Shown here: one piece after another, positions 44,260 to 57,428 of the stretch
Position numbering within the stretch: the first letter of the stretch is position 1
Layout of the letters: each line of letters opens with the position of its first letter
Source: Siphonodentalium dalli
Lineage: Eukaryota; Mollusca; Scaphopoda; Gadilida; Siphonodentaliidae
NCBI GenBank assembly: GCA_032622095.1
Contig: CP136062.1
Location: 38,562,918-38,626,917 of the forward strand
Length of the DNA: 64,000 nucleotides
Direction: 5' to 3'
Translations under genes and position numbers: made by a program
Notes under the pieces: model-generated
Database searches by the model: none
Told to the model about the DNA's origin: nothing
Seen by the model: only the letters and a program-made list of their open reading frames with translations

Positions 44260-45545
44260 CAAAACGTCGTATATAGCCCGGAAGCTAATAGGGATACCCT
44301 TGGACCCACCTGGGACTTAACTTCACACCACTCATTTTGTTCCTTATTATGTCTTTCAACTTTTAAGCAATGTTAACAAGAAAGTCCATCATGGCCGCCG
44401 TTTTTCAGACCAGACACTAAGTGAGTTTTATGCAAATTTTAGCGAGAAAATCTAGTAAATTGTATATATTTTCGTGAAGCTAAGACACAATAATACCTTT
44501 TTGGGCTAAAATTGAAACTCACCATCCAAGATGGCCGCCAAAATGGCCGCCGAAGTTGAAAATAGAACATTTTTTCACACATATCTTCTAGATCAATTCA
44601 TGTTGTTTGGACCGGTTGAGTAATATGACTTTATTTTGTGTTTTCTATATTACCTGATCATTGGAGCAATTAGATATGGAATTATTGGGGTCCTAACCCC
44701 TTCCTACCCTCAAACATTCGATTTTACAGAATGCGGTATAAAACTTCACAAAAAATAACAATTGGGATTCTAGTCATATTTCAACAAACAAATGAAAAGA
44801 ACTTTGTAATGTAAGTGAGGTATATCATTACCTATGAATATTCCAACTCACTGGAACCAAAATTCTTACTTTGGCTCAAAATGGCTGCCAGTATGACCGC
44901 CAACATATGGAAAATGGTAAATATATTACCCCAGCGTGTCCTGCAATTGCTTACAAGTTTTGGTTGATGTATAAAATAGGCTATTCTGCATTCAATACAT
45001 TGAATACTAACATGTTTGATGCACCATGTTTAATTTTTACTGTTCTCACCACTGACATCACCAAAATATTGGACTTTTCACTCAAAAACTTGACATAAAT
45101 ATCGGGAAAACTGTTTAGGTTTGGACCATTTTTTTTCAGGTAATTTAAATGTTACTATCTTTGGATTGAAATGTGTTTATTGTTTTGGACTATCTTAAAT
45201 ACGTCATACTACGGTGTGTATTGACCAAATTTCTCCAAATGGCATCCAAAATGGCAACCAGACATTATATCCCGAACATTATTGTCGGCGTTATCCGAAC
45301 AGGTAGCAAATTGTGATTCACTTGGTTAGTATACGTCATAGTTAATTAACTGACATCCACATGGTTTATTCTGGTTGTCGCAGTTCAGTATGGGGCATGG
45401 CAAATTCATTTTAAAGTGTGTAATTTTGCCGAGAACCTTTTTTGTGATTTTGGATATTTTGAAAGGAAATGTGCAGAACTTTGCGACGGAACTTATATGG
45501 TCCATCAGCGGTGGCTATTCTGGTCCATTATGATAAAACAAAAAG
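44260..45545 (-). repeat. Foldback inner unit, right arm (inverted)
   Basis: Reverse complement of the unit at 48060-49310. CCCGGAAGCTAATAGGG, AAGATGGCCGCC, GCTCCAATGATC-type blocks, CATTCTGTAAAATCG in reverse, GAATATTC, CATTTTGAGCC, ACTTGACATAAAT and CTTTCCTTTCAAA appear in mirrored order, ending at a GGACCATTATGAT stretch that mirrors the unit start. A 75-codon frame at 44871-45098 lies within it and is not gene-like. Confidence 0.82.
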
Positions 45546-45599
45546 TCAACTGGATACAGTGTGGATGCCAAGATCGTAGCCTGGGAGTTACTCTATGAC

Positions 45600-47515
45600 C
45601 ATAGGTGAAGTGAATAGGTATACAGGGAGTTATTGTATGTTATGACTGATGTGAATATATATACAATGAGTGACTATATGGTTATGCATGGGTTGTCCAT
45701 GGTAAGATGCATAGGTATACAGTGAGAGGTCATGGGGTGTGAGGTGAATCGGTATGCATGGAGTAACTGTATGGTTTATGGTTGTGTATATTCAGTACGG
45801 GTGCACACGGTGTGTGGATATAGCTACATGGTCGTCTATGTGCTGATTATGTAATATATATGGAGTGGATGTAAGGTCATGGGTGGGATGTACATGTGTT
45901 CTCTGTATGACCATTAATGGGGTGTATGGATAAATAGGGAGTGATTGTATGGTTACGGGTAATATAATGTGTATAGGTATACATGGAATGACTACGGTCA
46001 TGATTGAATATGAATACCTGGAGTAAGCTGGGTGGACATTATCGTGTGGGTATATAGGGAGTATCTTTGTCGTAATGGGTGGGATGTATATATATATATA
46101 TTTATCACATAATTTGCCCATAAATCAGTTTCATAATTATCGATAAGAGACACGTTTAATATCAGCGCGTGTGATGACGTCACACCGTTCTTCAAATGAC
46201 TTGCGATCGCTGCAGTTTATTATCGTTGTTTTCGATGGATATTTCGCATTGCTTCGCGTTTATTTGATCATGTGATAAAAAGTATCTCACACTTGTACTA
46301 TTTTATACGTAATTTATCAACCTCGTCCACTAAATTCTATTTGAGCCTCGGTAAACCTCGGCTCAAATCGAATTTAGTGAACTCGGTTGATAAATTCCGT
46401 ATAAAATAGAAACTCATGTGAGATCCTCTATATATATATATTGTGGATGTATTATCATTGGTGGGTGTATAGGGGTATCTGTATTATCATAGATGGCGTG
46501 TATGATTATACAGTTAAATCCTGAATTGTCAAGTGTGAGATCAATATGCAAGTATGGATGGTATGAGTGGTCGTGTGTGCGGTTTGTTTTGTATATTTGG
46601 AAGGGCTAAATGGCCATTGATGAGGTTTACATGTATATCTGGAGTATATATATATATATATATGGGCTGCACATGTATACTGAGTGGTCATATGACTATA
46701 TGTGTCGAATGAGTATATAGGTACAGGCAGTGACTGTATGGTTAATGGTGAGATTATTACATGTATGTATACAGGTAGTGACTGTATTATCATAAATGTA
46801 ATGAATACATATACAGGGGTGACTAAATGGTCATGTGTCAGGCATATGCGTGTACCTGGTGTTCGTGTTTGGTGACTCGTGGTGGTATGGTCATATGTAG
46901 GTTATACGGGTATACACACGTGTTGCTATATTGTCATGGGCGAGGGGTGTGTGTATATAGCGAGTGGCTATATTGCCATAGATGAGGTGCTTATGCATAC
47001 ATGGAGTGACTATACTGACATGACTGGGTGTATTAGTATATCTTGACTATCTTGGCTATTCGGCTATGGTGTGACAAATAGGAATACATGAAGTGACATG
47101 GTCAATGTTGATGTGAATATGTATACAAGGATTAACGATGATCATGTATGAATGTTTTGAATATATACACAATGGGTGACTATATGGCCATAGGTCAGGT
47201 GAAGGAGTATACCAGACACATGTGTGAGGGTATGTGTGTGAAGCGAGTGGCTATATGGTCATTGGGGAGGCGCATATGTATACCCGAAGTGACTTTATGT
47301 TCATTGCTGTGGTGAGATGAATGGGTATACATGGAGTGACTATGTGGTTATGGGTCATGTTTAGGAGTATATTTGGTGTGCCTGCATTGTGACCCGTGGC
47401 TGTGTGGTCATTCGTGGTCATGGTTCAGGTGTACATGTATACAGTGGGTCATTATATTATGTATATGGTGTTTATGTGTATATGGAATGACTGTGTGATA
47501 ATGGGTGGCTTTCCA
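45600..47515 (-). repeat. Foldback outer minisatellite, right arm (inverted)
   Basis: Units read GGTGTATATGTATACATGGA, GTGACTRTATGGTCATGGGT: the reverse complement of the units at 40855-43000. Interrupted by about 250 bp at 46190-46440 that includes the palindrome listed next. Confidence 0.85.
46285..46423. repeat. 139-bp imperfect palindrome inside the minisatellite
   Basis: TCTCACACTTGTACTATTTT, ATACGTAATTTATCAACC, CACTAAATTCTATTTGAGCC pairs with its reverse complement around TCGGTAAACC. It appears to be a small foldback insertion. Confidence 0.8.
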
Positions 47516-47627
47516 CGCTTAACGTTTCCTCCACGTACATACACACCATCAAGACGGAGAACTCTATGACATGACCTCTCTATTGATTAGCATATCCTTG
47601 AGTTATTGTGGAAAGCGATAGCCACCC
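47503..47627. repeat. Inverted junction between two foldback copies
   Basis: GGGTGGCTTTCCAC (47503-47516) pairs with GTGGAAAGCGATAGCCACCC (47608-47627). The minisatellite is in minus orientation to the left and plus orientation to the right, so this is where one foldback copy ends and the next begins. Confidence 0.75.
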
Positions 47628-49320
47628 AAGATACACATGAACATCCCACCCATTACATCCGTCAATCCATTTGTATATCAACACCACACAAATGACAACA
47701 TAGTCAATCGCTGTATATCAACCGACACATGACCATATAGTCACTATATGTATACATATTCACCATATTCACGATCATACAGTCACTCATTGCATCTATA
47801 TTCATCTCACCATGGACCATACAACCACTACATGTATACCTATTCGCCATACCCATCACCATACCCATGAGTCAATCCAGGTATACATATACACATCACC
47901 AATGGTGAGCCCTTCCAGATATACCAATAACCGCACATACGACCATAAGTTCAATACTTGCCATAATCATACACGCCATCCATGATCATACATCTACTCC
48001 CTATACACCCCCAATGATAACACATCCACAACATATATAAATATACGTCCCACCAGTTACCAACAGTCATATTGGGCCAGAATACCCACATATCATGGTT
48101 CATCTCAGTTCCGTCTCAAAGTTCTGCCCATTTCCTTTCAATAATATGACGAGAATCACAAAAGAGGTTCTCCGCAAAATTCCATACTGCAACTTTAAAA
48201 ATGAATTTGTCATGCCCCATACGGAACTGAGACAAACATAACATCGAACGTAGTTGTCAGTTAACTAACAAACACGTATAATAACCAAGTGAGCCATTTT
48301 GGAAGCCACCTTGATCAATTCAGTATATAAACACCGTAGTGTAACACATTTAAGATAGACAAAAACAATAAACACCTTTAATACCAAAGATAGTTACATT
48401 TTACCTGGAAAAATGGTCGAACACTGAAAAGTGAATTTTTGCCGATATTTATGTCAAGTTTGTGAGTGAAAAATTCAATATTTCTGGTGATGTCAGTGGT
48501 GAAAATGGTAAAATGATCCATGGTGCATCATACATGTCAGTATTCAATGTATAGAATACAGAATAGCCAATTGTATAAATCAACTACAACTTGTAAGCGA
48601 ATGCAAGACACCCTGGTGCTATATTTACCATTTACATATATTTTGGCGGCCATTTTGGCAGCCATTTTAAGTCAAGGTAAGAATTTTGGTTTCAGTGAGT
48701 TTAAATATTCATAGGTAATGATATGCCTCACTTAGATTACAAAGTTCTTTTCATTTTTGTTGAAATATGACAAGAATCCCAATTGTGGTTTTTTGGGAAA
48801 TGTTATACCGCATTCTGTAAAATCGAAATGTTGTGGGATCGGAAGTGGCTAGGACCTCAATAATTCCATATTTAATTGCTCCAATCATCAGATAATATAC
48901 AAAATACAAAATAAAGTCATATTACAATACCAGTTCCAATCAGCATTAATTGATCTAAAAGACATTTGTGAAAAATTGTCTTATTTTCAACTTACGGCGG
49001 CCATCTTGGATAGCGAGTTTCAATTTTTGGCCCAGAAAAGTGTCATTATGTCTTATCTTCACGGAAATATATACATTTGTATACATTTTACTAGATTTTC
49101 CCGCTATAATTTGCATACAACTGACTTAGGGTCTGATCTGAAAAATGGCTGGCATGATGGACGCCATCTTGCCTGTAGTCTACACGGTTAATTTTTTTCC
49201 TAACATTGCATAGAAATTGAAAGACATAATACGGAACGAAATGATTGGGGTAAAGTTAGGTCCCAGGGGGTGCAAGTGTACCCCTATTAGCCCCCGGACT
49301 AATACTATATAGCATGCTAT
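47628..49320 (+). repeat. Second foldback copy, left arm (minisatellite then inner unit)
   Basis: Minisatellite units to about 48055, then the inner unit 48060-49320 in plus orientation, including GGCGGCCATTTTGG, TGATATGCCTCACTTAGAT, CATTCTGTAAAATCG, GGACGCCATCTTG and CCTATTAGCCCCCGG. Short open frames at 48520-48714, 48976-49191 and 49180-49419 lie within it and are not gene-like. Confidence 0.8.
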
Positions 49321-49549
49321 TATAGAATGATATGGGATGGGCAAGAAACTTGGTATTATAGCGGCATCCGTTTCGGAAGCCTCACAAGTTACTTGGCTTT
49401 TCGTTGGGGATATTGCCACTGTGTTGTTTCAGCTATCTAGTTTAATCATCGAATTCCGACATACTTGGCTAACTGAGTGATCCCATATAACCGTCCATTA
49501 TCGGAAATGTACTTAGTGTAACGGGTATGGAACCAAGCTAACTGTTTTC

Positions 49550-50000
49550 TCGGCAGAAAAAAAGGTCGTATAAATTGAAATTATTTGATATCGAGGCATA
49601 AAGTTGTTTCAAATTTGTCGTATAAATTTCAAAACGTCGTAAAATTTTGCCGCGAAAAAAAAATTGTTTCAAAAAAGTCGTATAAGCTCATTTAACACTT
49701 TTCTCTTTATAGACTGGTGTAAAATCGTCAGTTTCACAATATTTCGATGCCCGGGATGTGTATCGATGGATTTGAGGCACTGTTGTTCTTCTGAATATAA
49801 CATATCAAACTATAATCAGTTTTTTGTCTCTCCTGTAAAATGACTAAAAAGTGCGGGAATTTTGTATACGACATGTTTGAATCCCACCGACGATAACTAG
49901 AATCCCAATGGTGATATTTTGTGATATGTTAAACCGCGTTCTGTAAAATCGAATTTTTGAGTGATCGGATTGGGTTGGGGCCCCATGAATGGCATCTTTC
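49550..50000. repeat. Second foldback copy, centre and truncated right arm
   Basis: GTCGTATAA motifs at 49560-49690 resemble the centre of the first copy. From about 49855 the sequence TGTTTGAATCCCACCGACG, AGAATCCCAATGG, CGTTCTGTAAAATCGAA runs inverse to 43990-44010 and overlaps inner-unit motifs. The right arm then stops near 50000. Confidence 0.6.
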
Positions 50001-50430
50001 ATTTCTTCAAAGGTCAGTTAACATACTTAATTCAAATATTAAGTCACAGTTCCAAACTTATCTTAAAGATACTAGTAAACAAGAAATTCAATTAATTGAG
50101 GAAAAACACCCACTGTCCTGAGTGGTATTGATAAGCTATTTGGGGGGGGGGGTCTACCACTTCGCATGCAAAATAACACGAATGACACCAACAGCTTGGA
50201 TGTGAGAATAATCCACCATATATGGTAGATATTCAACCAGACTGTGCTTAAGTTTCTCAATTGGTGACTGATGTACATATACAGTACACACAAATAGTAA
50301 TAACAATTAACGTTGTGATTTTGAAATTAACCATGCTAGAATATTGACGGTAAGGTGGTATTAACTACTACGAGCATAATAATAGTATATTCTTTTATAA
50401 TATATGTGGGCATGATGTATGGAAATATTA
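50001..50430. other. No identifiable gene; 11-base G tract at 50142-50152
   Basis: Intervening DNA without a recognisable exon or terminal repeat. Confidence 0.35.
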
Positions 50431-50901
50431 AAGGTACTCAATCCGATAAAATTCATCTCAATTACTATTTCAATGGCTTCGGGGGTCAAAAATATTTGAT
50501 TCGAGTCGAGGAAGTCACCCATCAAAGCTCAGATTTGTTAGATATCGATTTTAGAAATCTATTATTTTTCATTATCGGGAATTCTTTCTGGCACAGAAGA
50601 CATTCAAAATTGCGTACCCTGATTATAGAGTTATCCATCCTTGTCTGTTTGAATAGAGTTTTGGCGTAAAATCTCGAGCAGGTTACCAAATTGACGGCAG
50701 TTATTAGTACTCATCTCGAGCAATTAACAAATTTCAAAAATCAATATCTAATAACTCTGAGCTTTGTTTGTGGTTTCCTCGACTCGAATCAAATATGTTT
50801 TACCCCCAAAGCCAAAGAAATGGTAATATAGGACCCTCTGATCGGAATGTTGTTGTTGGAATCTGTTGAGATGGGGACCCTCTTTTCGGATTGAGTACCT
50901 T
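50431..50901. mobile_element. 471-bp TA-flanked MITE
   Basis: TA at 50429-50430 and 50902-50903. Left AAGGTACTCAATCCGA, right TCGGATTGAGTACCTT. Inner inverted pairs include TTTGATTCGAGTCGAGGAA / TCCTCGACTCGAATCAAA and CATCTCGAGCA copies. The 104-codon frame at 50355-50669 runs through the left half and is not gene-like. A partial copy is at 38014. Confidence 0.85.
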
Positions 50902-50943
50902 TAAAGGACAAACCAATAGTTACAATACAATTATAACTGTTTT

Positions 50944-51112
50944 TTTTTTATTAAGAGCAAGAAGAGCTAATTGTGCTTAAGCACAATAAGGGATATTCCC
51001 TATTGCGCTTATAAGCTCAATAAGGGAATCTCTATTGTGCTTAAGCGCAATAAGGGAATATTTAATTGCGCTTAAGCGCAATGAAGAATATTCAAATTTC
51101 GCTGATAAAGCC
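50944..51112. repeat. Cluster of TTGCGCTTAAGCGCAATAAGG repeats
   Basis: Four to five copies of the palindromic motif TTGYGCTTAAGCRCAATA followed by AGGGAATWT, about 38 bp apart. Similar but weaker motifs occur at 1-95 and 52041-52150, i.e. at the visible left end of both copies of the large duplication. Confidence 0.85.
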
Positions 51113-51142
51113 TAATAATGAATCTCTTATTAAAGAACAATA

Positions 51143-51906
51143 TCTATTATATATTTTGAAAGATCTGTGTATGTGTGTGTGTGTGTGTGTGTTTGAAATC
51201 GATGGACTCAAAAACGGCTAAGACAATTTCGATGAAATTTGGTATATTGGGGTATTTTCGGCCGGAGACGAACATAGGCATATTGATTTTTAGATCCGAG
51301 GTCAACTTTTCACGTGCCGAGGTCAAATCTGTTTTTACGCCGTTTTGCGCTAATATATTTCAGTTCGGTGCTCACAAATCGATTCGATATAGCCCGAATA
51401 ATAAATTGCCAGTCATATAATTTGCACGATTAGAATCTGTGGCGTTTCATCTTTCCAACGATATATAATATGTATGTATCCGTTTTAGTTATATGCCTCA
51501 ATTATTAAGAAGAAGTGGTACGATCTTCTATCAGGGTAAAAAGAATGCGTAACTTCTATGACGTCGTTAGAGGTCATAAAGTTAGAACACGTTAACTCTC
51601 ACCCGGCCGATGCATTTGACTGTTTCAGACGTCTTGGCGATATCTCGGGCACCGCTTTATCTTTACGTTGAAACTTGATCATTAATGAGCGTGTGTAAAT
51701 GTGGCGCGTTTATATACTTGAGTGGAAATCAAATCGGGCTAAAAGGTCAAATCGGGTAAAACCGGATGGATTTCGACGGGTACTTTTGTCGGGTACTTTT
51801 GTTCGGGCAGTGTTTTGGACGGGTCAAATCGTGACCCCACTTGACCTTGGCCTTCAAAATAGACAATTCAAGGTCAAACCCCGGACGAAGTCGGGTCACC
51901 TTCTAG
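51143..51906 (+). mobile_element. Helitron-like element C (about 764 bp)
   Basis: Ends TTCTAG followed by T, with a foldable CCCGGACGAAGTCGGG 11 bp before it. A TC dinucleotide preceded by A at 51143 is a fitting 5' end, giving an A|T target. The body starts with a GT run (51168-51192) and ATCGATGGACTCAAAAACGG, then ATTTCGATGAAATTTGGTAT. Short open frames inside (51175-51420, 51699-51950) are not gene-like. The class is inferred from termini. Confidence 0.55.
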
Positions 51907-52533
51907 TATTATATATAGTACATAAACTCCTTATAATACAGATGGTGTAGTCCATCTCCATTCTCCATGGCACAATGGGTGGAACAAATATAGGATTATT
52001 CTACTATTTGCAGAAGGGTGATCTAATGAGAGATATATTAATTGTGTTTAAGTGGAATGGGAAGTAATTGCGGTTAAGCATAATAAGGAATGTCTTATTG
52101 CATTCTCATTGGGCTTAAGCGCAATTAGAGATTCCTTAAGTTATTGCGGTTAATCGAAATTGTCTATTAAATGTCAATTTTGATTCACATAGAGATCATC
52201 AATGATGTCTATGCGCAAGGGCGACGTGCCAATCTTCTCTATTGGGATTCCAATTGTTGGCTCATTAAATATGCACATATGCTTAAGATACAGTCGCGCA
52301 TGAAGCGCGCTCCCGTAAGTCGGGTTTTGGATCCCAGTTAATGAAAATATTATTGAAATAATCGGTTTTCCCCAATAAACAACCATATATTCAATATACA
52401 TGTTTTGGAGCAGAATTAGGCAGTCCATATTGGACGCCATCATGGAATTTATTTTTTTTGGTTTAATTTTCACACATATTTATTAGTTATGTGGATGGAG
52501 TTCTCATTAAACCTCACATCCTTATATTGGTTA

Positions 52534-53012
52534 CAGTAATGCCCAAAGTAATTGACCACTTAACCACATCAGAATTATTGGTAATTTTTCAGGATTTAAA
52601 ATCCTGAAAAATTACCAATAATTATGCTGTGGTTAAGTGGTCAATTACTTTGGACATTACTGTATGAGGATTGAGTTATCATTACACCTCAAATCCTTAT
52701 ATTGGTTACAGTAATGCCCAAAGTAATTGACCACTTAACCAGAGCAGAATTATGGGTATTTGTTCAGCATTTAAAATCCTGACAAATTACCCATTATTAT
52801 GCTGTGGTTAAGTGGTCAATTACTTTGTACATTACTGTATGAGGATTGAGTTATCTTTACACCTCAAATCCTTATATTGGTTACAGTAATGCTCAAAGTA
52901 ATTGACCACTTAACCACAGCAGAATTATGGGTATTTTTTCAGCATTTAAAATCCTGACAAATTGCCAATAATTATGCTGTGGTTAAGTGGTCAATTACTT
53001 TGGACATTACTG
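52534..53012. mobile_element. Three tandem 129-bp TA MITEs, copy B
   Basis: Copies at 52534-52662, 52709-52837 and 52884-53012, offset 52055 from copy A. Minor substitutions only, for example AGAGC for ACAGC in the second copy. Confidence 0.85.
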
Positions 53013-53541
53013 TATGAGGATGGAGTTAAACCTCACATGAGTGGGTTGGGGATTTGGACCTTGACTTGGGACCTTTTGTTTTTAACGCGACAAATGCGCA
53101 TACACCTTATACACAAATTTATTATGTAACCAGAGTTTTTCTTGGATAAGATGAGTTTGAAGCCTGCGTACATTTCAAAATGTCGTCAGTTTTATATTGT
53201 CTGCAGCGGAACAAAAGATAAAATGTGTATGTAACGAGACTATAATACAACTGAAAAAATAAATTGAGGGAGGGGTGGGGCGATACAGGGAACTAAGGGT
53301 TGAACCGATATAAATTTGTAGAGCAATAACGACCAATGTTGACACATTATGCATCTGAACTCAGAGATCGACTCTACTGTTGCAACAAGGCTTTAAAATA
53401 GGGGGGTGTCAGAATCTTAGTCATCTCTATATAGTGCCAGAATAGTCATTTATGGACTTCTATAAGATGTTGGATTGGTTATATGGACTCGGAGAAAAAG
53501 TGGTTTGTACCGATGAACTGACATAAATTAGTGGAGCGATG

Positions 53542-55741
53542 TTGCATCGCGACTGTACTAAAGCAGCAATGATATCAAATTGGGGGGGGGGGGGTCTGAA
53601 ATTATCTATCTCTATAGATGGCACCAGGATTATATAGAAAGGAATAGCAATTGATATACGTATACGGTATACTATAGTAATAACCATAGACATATAAGTG
53701 CAAGTATCACATGATAAAATATACGTAACGTGACTATACCGATGAAAGAAATAAATAAATTGGACCGGGATTAGAGGTTGGGTTGGTTATAAGTTGATAA
53801 TTGGATATGGAATTCATACCGATGAAACGATACAAATTAGTGGAGCGATAAAGACCAATGTTGACATTTATTCAGGCTACGCGGGAGAAAATAGTGGTTT
53901 ATACGATAGACCGAAATAAATTTGTCGGGTGATAATGACCAATGTTGACCTATAAAGTAATGCGACTGTACTGTCGGATAATTATCAGGTGTAACCGGTC
54001 AAATATGGACTCTAGTGACCAATATAGAACAGCTTAGAAAACATTCGCAGGGCCCTAAAATTTATTTAACACTGCATTTGCCATTAAAATCGATTTATGT
54101 CAATAAAACTGTCATTTTTCAAAATTTTAAGCTGAGACTTGGAGTGTGTGGGTGGGATACCTACATATTCCTAAAATGACAGAGTACAGCACGTAATTAT
54201 GTTTTAGATGGAAGAAATGAATTTTTTTCAATGATAAAATTTAACATGGAATTTACCATTAACATCGATTTATGTCGATAAAACTGTCTTTTTTTCAAAC
54301 GTTTTAGGCTGAGACTTGGTGCATGTGCGTGGGATACATATATGTTCCTAAAATGACAGAGTCCAGCGCGTAATTATGTTTTAGATGGAAGAAATTGAAT
54401 TTTTTCGATGATAAATTTTAACATGGAATTGTCCCATTCAAATCTATTATGTCGATAAAACTGTTTATTTCTCAAAAATTTAAGCTGAGACTCGGTGTTT
54501 CTGGGTGGAATACCTATATATTCCGAAAACGGCAGGGTTAAGCACGTTATTATCTTTTAGATGGAAGAAATTGATTTGTTTCGATGATAAAAATCCAGCG
54601 TAAAATAATCGCCAATGGAGGCTTCTTGCATCGCGACTGTACTAAAGCAGCAATGATATCAAATTGGGGGGGGGTCTGAAATTATCTATCTCTATAGATG
54701 GCACCAGGATTATATAGAAAGGAATAGCAATTGATATACGTATACGGTATACTATAGTAATACCAAATTACCATAGACAAATACGTACAAGTATCACATG
54801 ATAAAATATTACGTAACGTGACTATACCGATGAAAGAAATAAATAAATTGGACCGGGATTAGAGGTTGGGTTGGTTATATGTTGATAATTGGATATGGAA
54901 TTCATACCGATGAAACGATACAAATTAGTGGAGCGATAAAGACCAATGTTGACATTTAGTCAGGCTACACGGGAGAAAATAGGGGTTGATACGATTGACC
55001 GAAATAAATTTGTCGGGTGATTATTAAATGACCAATTATGACCTATAAAGTAACGCGACTGTACTGTCGGATAATTATCAGGTGTAACCGGTCAAATATG
55101 GACTCTAGTGACCAATATAGAACAGCTCAGAAAACATTCGCAGGGCCCTAAAAATTAGTAAAAATTTATTTAACACCGCATTTTGCCATTAAAATCGGTT
55201 TATATCGATAAAACTGTCATTTTTTCAAAATTTTAAGCTGAGACTTAGAGTGTGTGGGTGGGATAACCTACATATTCCTAAAATGACAGAGTACAGCACG
55301 TAATTATGTTTTAGATGGAAGAAATGAATGAATTTTTTTCAATGATAAAATTTAACATGGAATTTACCATTAACATCGATTTATGTCGATAAAACTGTCT
55401 TTTTTCAAACCTTTAGGCTGAGACTTGGTGCATGTGCGTGGGATACATATATGTTCCTAAAATGACAGAGTCCATCGCGTAATTATGTTTTAGATGGAAG
55501 AAATTGAAGTTTTTTCGATGATAAATTTGAACATGGAATTGTCCCATTCAATTTCAAATCTATTTATGTCGATAAAACTGTTATTTTTCAAAGATTTAAT
55601 CTGAGACTCGGTGTTTCTGCGTGGAATACCTATATATTCCGAAAACGGCAGGGTTAAGCACGTAATTATCTTTTAGATGGAAGAAATTGATTTGTTTCGA
55701 TGATAAAAATCCAGCGTAAAATAATCGCCAATGGAGGCTTC
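53542..55741. repeat. 1.1-kb tandem duplication, copy B
   Basis: Units 53542-54625 and 54626-55741. The G tracts are 13 and 9 bases here against 12 and 12 in copy A, showing ongoing slippage. Confidence 0.92.
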
Positions 55742-57428
55742 GCTTCGCATGGTCGGCAATTATCACGATACACAGGGAACACTTTGACGTTCGTACTCAT
55801 ATTTCACCAATTTTTGTACCTGGCTTTCCAATCCTAAGTTTCAAGGGGAAATGTCTAATTTTACTCTATTTGTCGTTATATACATATTATACATATTTAT
55901 CACGCCATTTATTATTCATTTTCATAAAAAATAAAAAAAGAAGCCGAAGATGACATGTTTAAACTGTTTGAAGCACGAATTTGGCGATAACTTATCAGAG
56001 TACGTTATACTTGTGATAGTTACGTTACGCACACGTGTTCCAATATCCTATTGCGATAATCGCTTAACCCTTCAGTTTTCAACGGCATTTCAATTGGTTG
56101 AAATTAAAATTTCTCAAGTTCCAGCTCAACACGAATCTAGTGACCTAATTGGTAGAAATACTTTAGCAGTAATTCTTAGTTTTATAAGTCATAACTCTAA
56201 TTTTATTGACGATACGAGCTCAACATCATAATATGTCACTGTTTATGGCGGTGTTATCCAAACGTGTGCTTTGATAATGGTTATAATTTTATTTTGCGAT
56301 CAAACGTCAGTGCAGCCCAGCAGAAACGCATAGGCACTAGTTCAATTCAGCAGAAACGCATAAGTCCTACGATTATAGTACACCCACTGAAAGCGCTTCG
56401 CGCGTTGGTCAGTGGGTGAAAAAGGTAACAAATCACTTCCGGCCGCCATTTTGGCTGCCATCTTTAACGAGGAGTTCCAATTGTGGCACAGAAAAGTGGC
56501 GTTATATCTTAGCTTTACAAAAATGTATACATGTGTATATATATGGGAAGATTGCATCAAACTAATTTAACGGAAATGACAGCCATCTTGGACGCCATCT
56601 TGAATTACAAATAAATGCTCAAAGCGAATGCTAGCGGAATTTGGATATGTTATAGAGGATATATTCCTCTTCAATATGGTATACAAACTAACTTTTTCTA
56701 GGTCAAACAGGGTCAAACCGTTCATCGACCAATCTACACTCACAGATGTGTTTCGATAGTCAAATGTGACAGTCGCATGATTGTGTCTTACTATTATATT
56801 ATATACATTGTATAAGTGGATCATTAATTCCGAAGAAGTCTGTCTGCCAGCATGATAATAAGGAATTTGGACATGAAACCAACAACCAACTTGCTTTTTA
56901 CCAAAGGTACGGCTGCAAATCATTAGTATGTGACAAACGTGTCGCATTTACACGCACACTGTTCGAAATTACTACTAATAGTCCATTGGTTCCTCCAGAT
57001 TCTCCAGATACAAGTTCTGTTGTTAGTTATATCGGATATGTGGAGCGCTATATAGTGAAGTGGTTATTATGTTGGATTATTGGATATATCACTATTTAGT
57101 GGTTCTAAAAGTAAATGTTAATTCGGTTAGTTTCATCGTTGGATTAGTGGTCCTGAGTACCTGTGAATATTTTCGGAACTGGATTAGCTTTGTGGAATAA
57201 TCATATAAATGTAATTATTCTATAGTAGTTAATAAATAATTCAACCAATGTATGTGTTACTAATGCCACCGCCTTCCGTTCGCCCTGTTGGTGTATATAT
57301 ATTGTATGTTTGGTAAATCACCCTAATTCCCAAGGCTGGCAAACTTCAGTGATATCCCGTTGTTCGACACGCGCCCCTCATAACAAACAAATCGCGCGGT
57401 CGTTTCAATGCAGCTTCAATTATTATAC

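Noticed and set aside
50944-51112. CRISPR-like array
   Set aside because: The palindromic 20-bp motif with short spacers looks superficially similar, but spacers are repeats themselves, the genome is eukaryotic and no cas genes exist.
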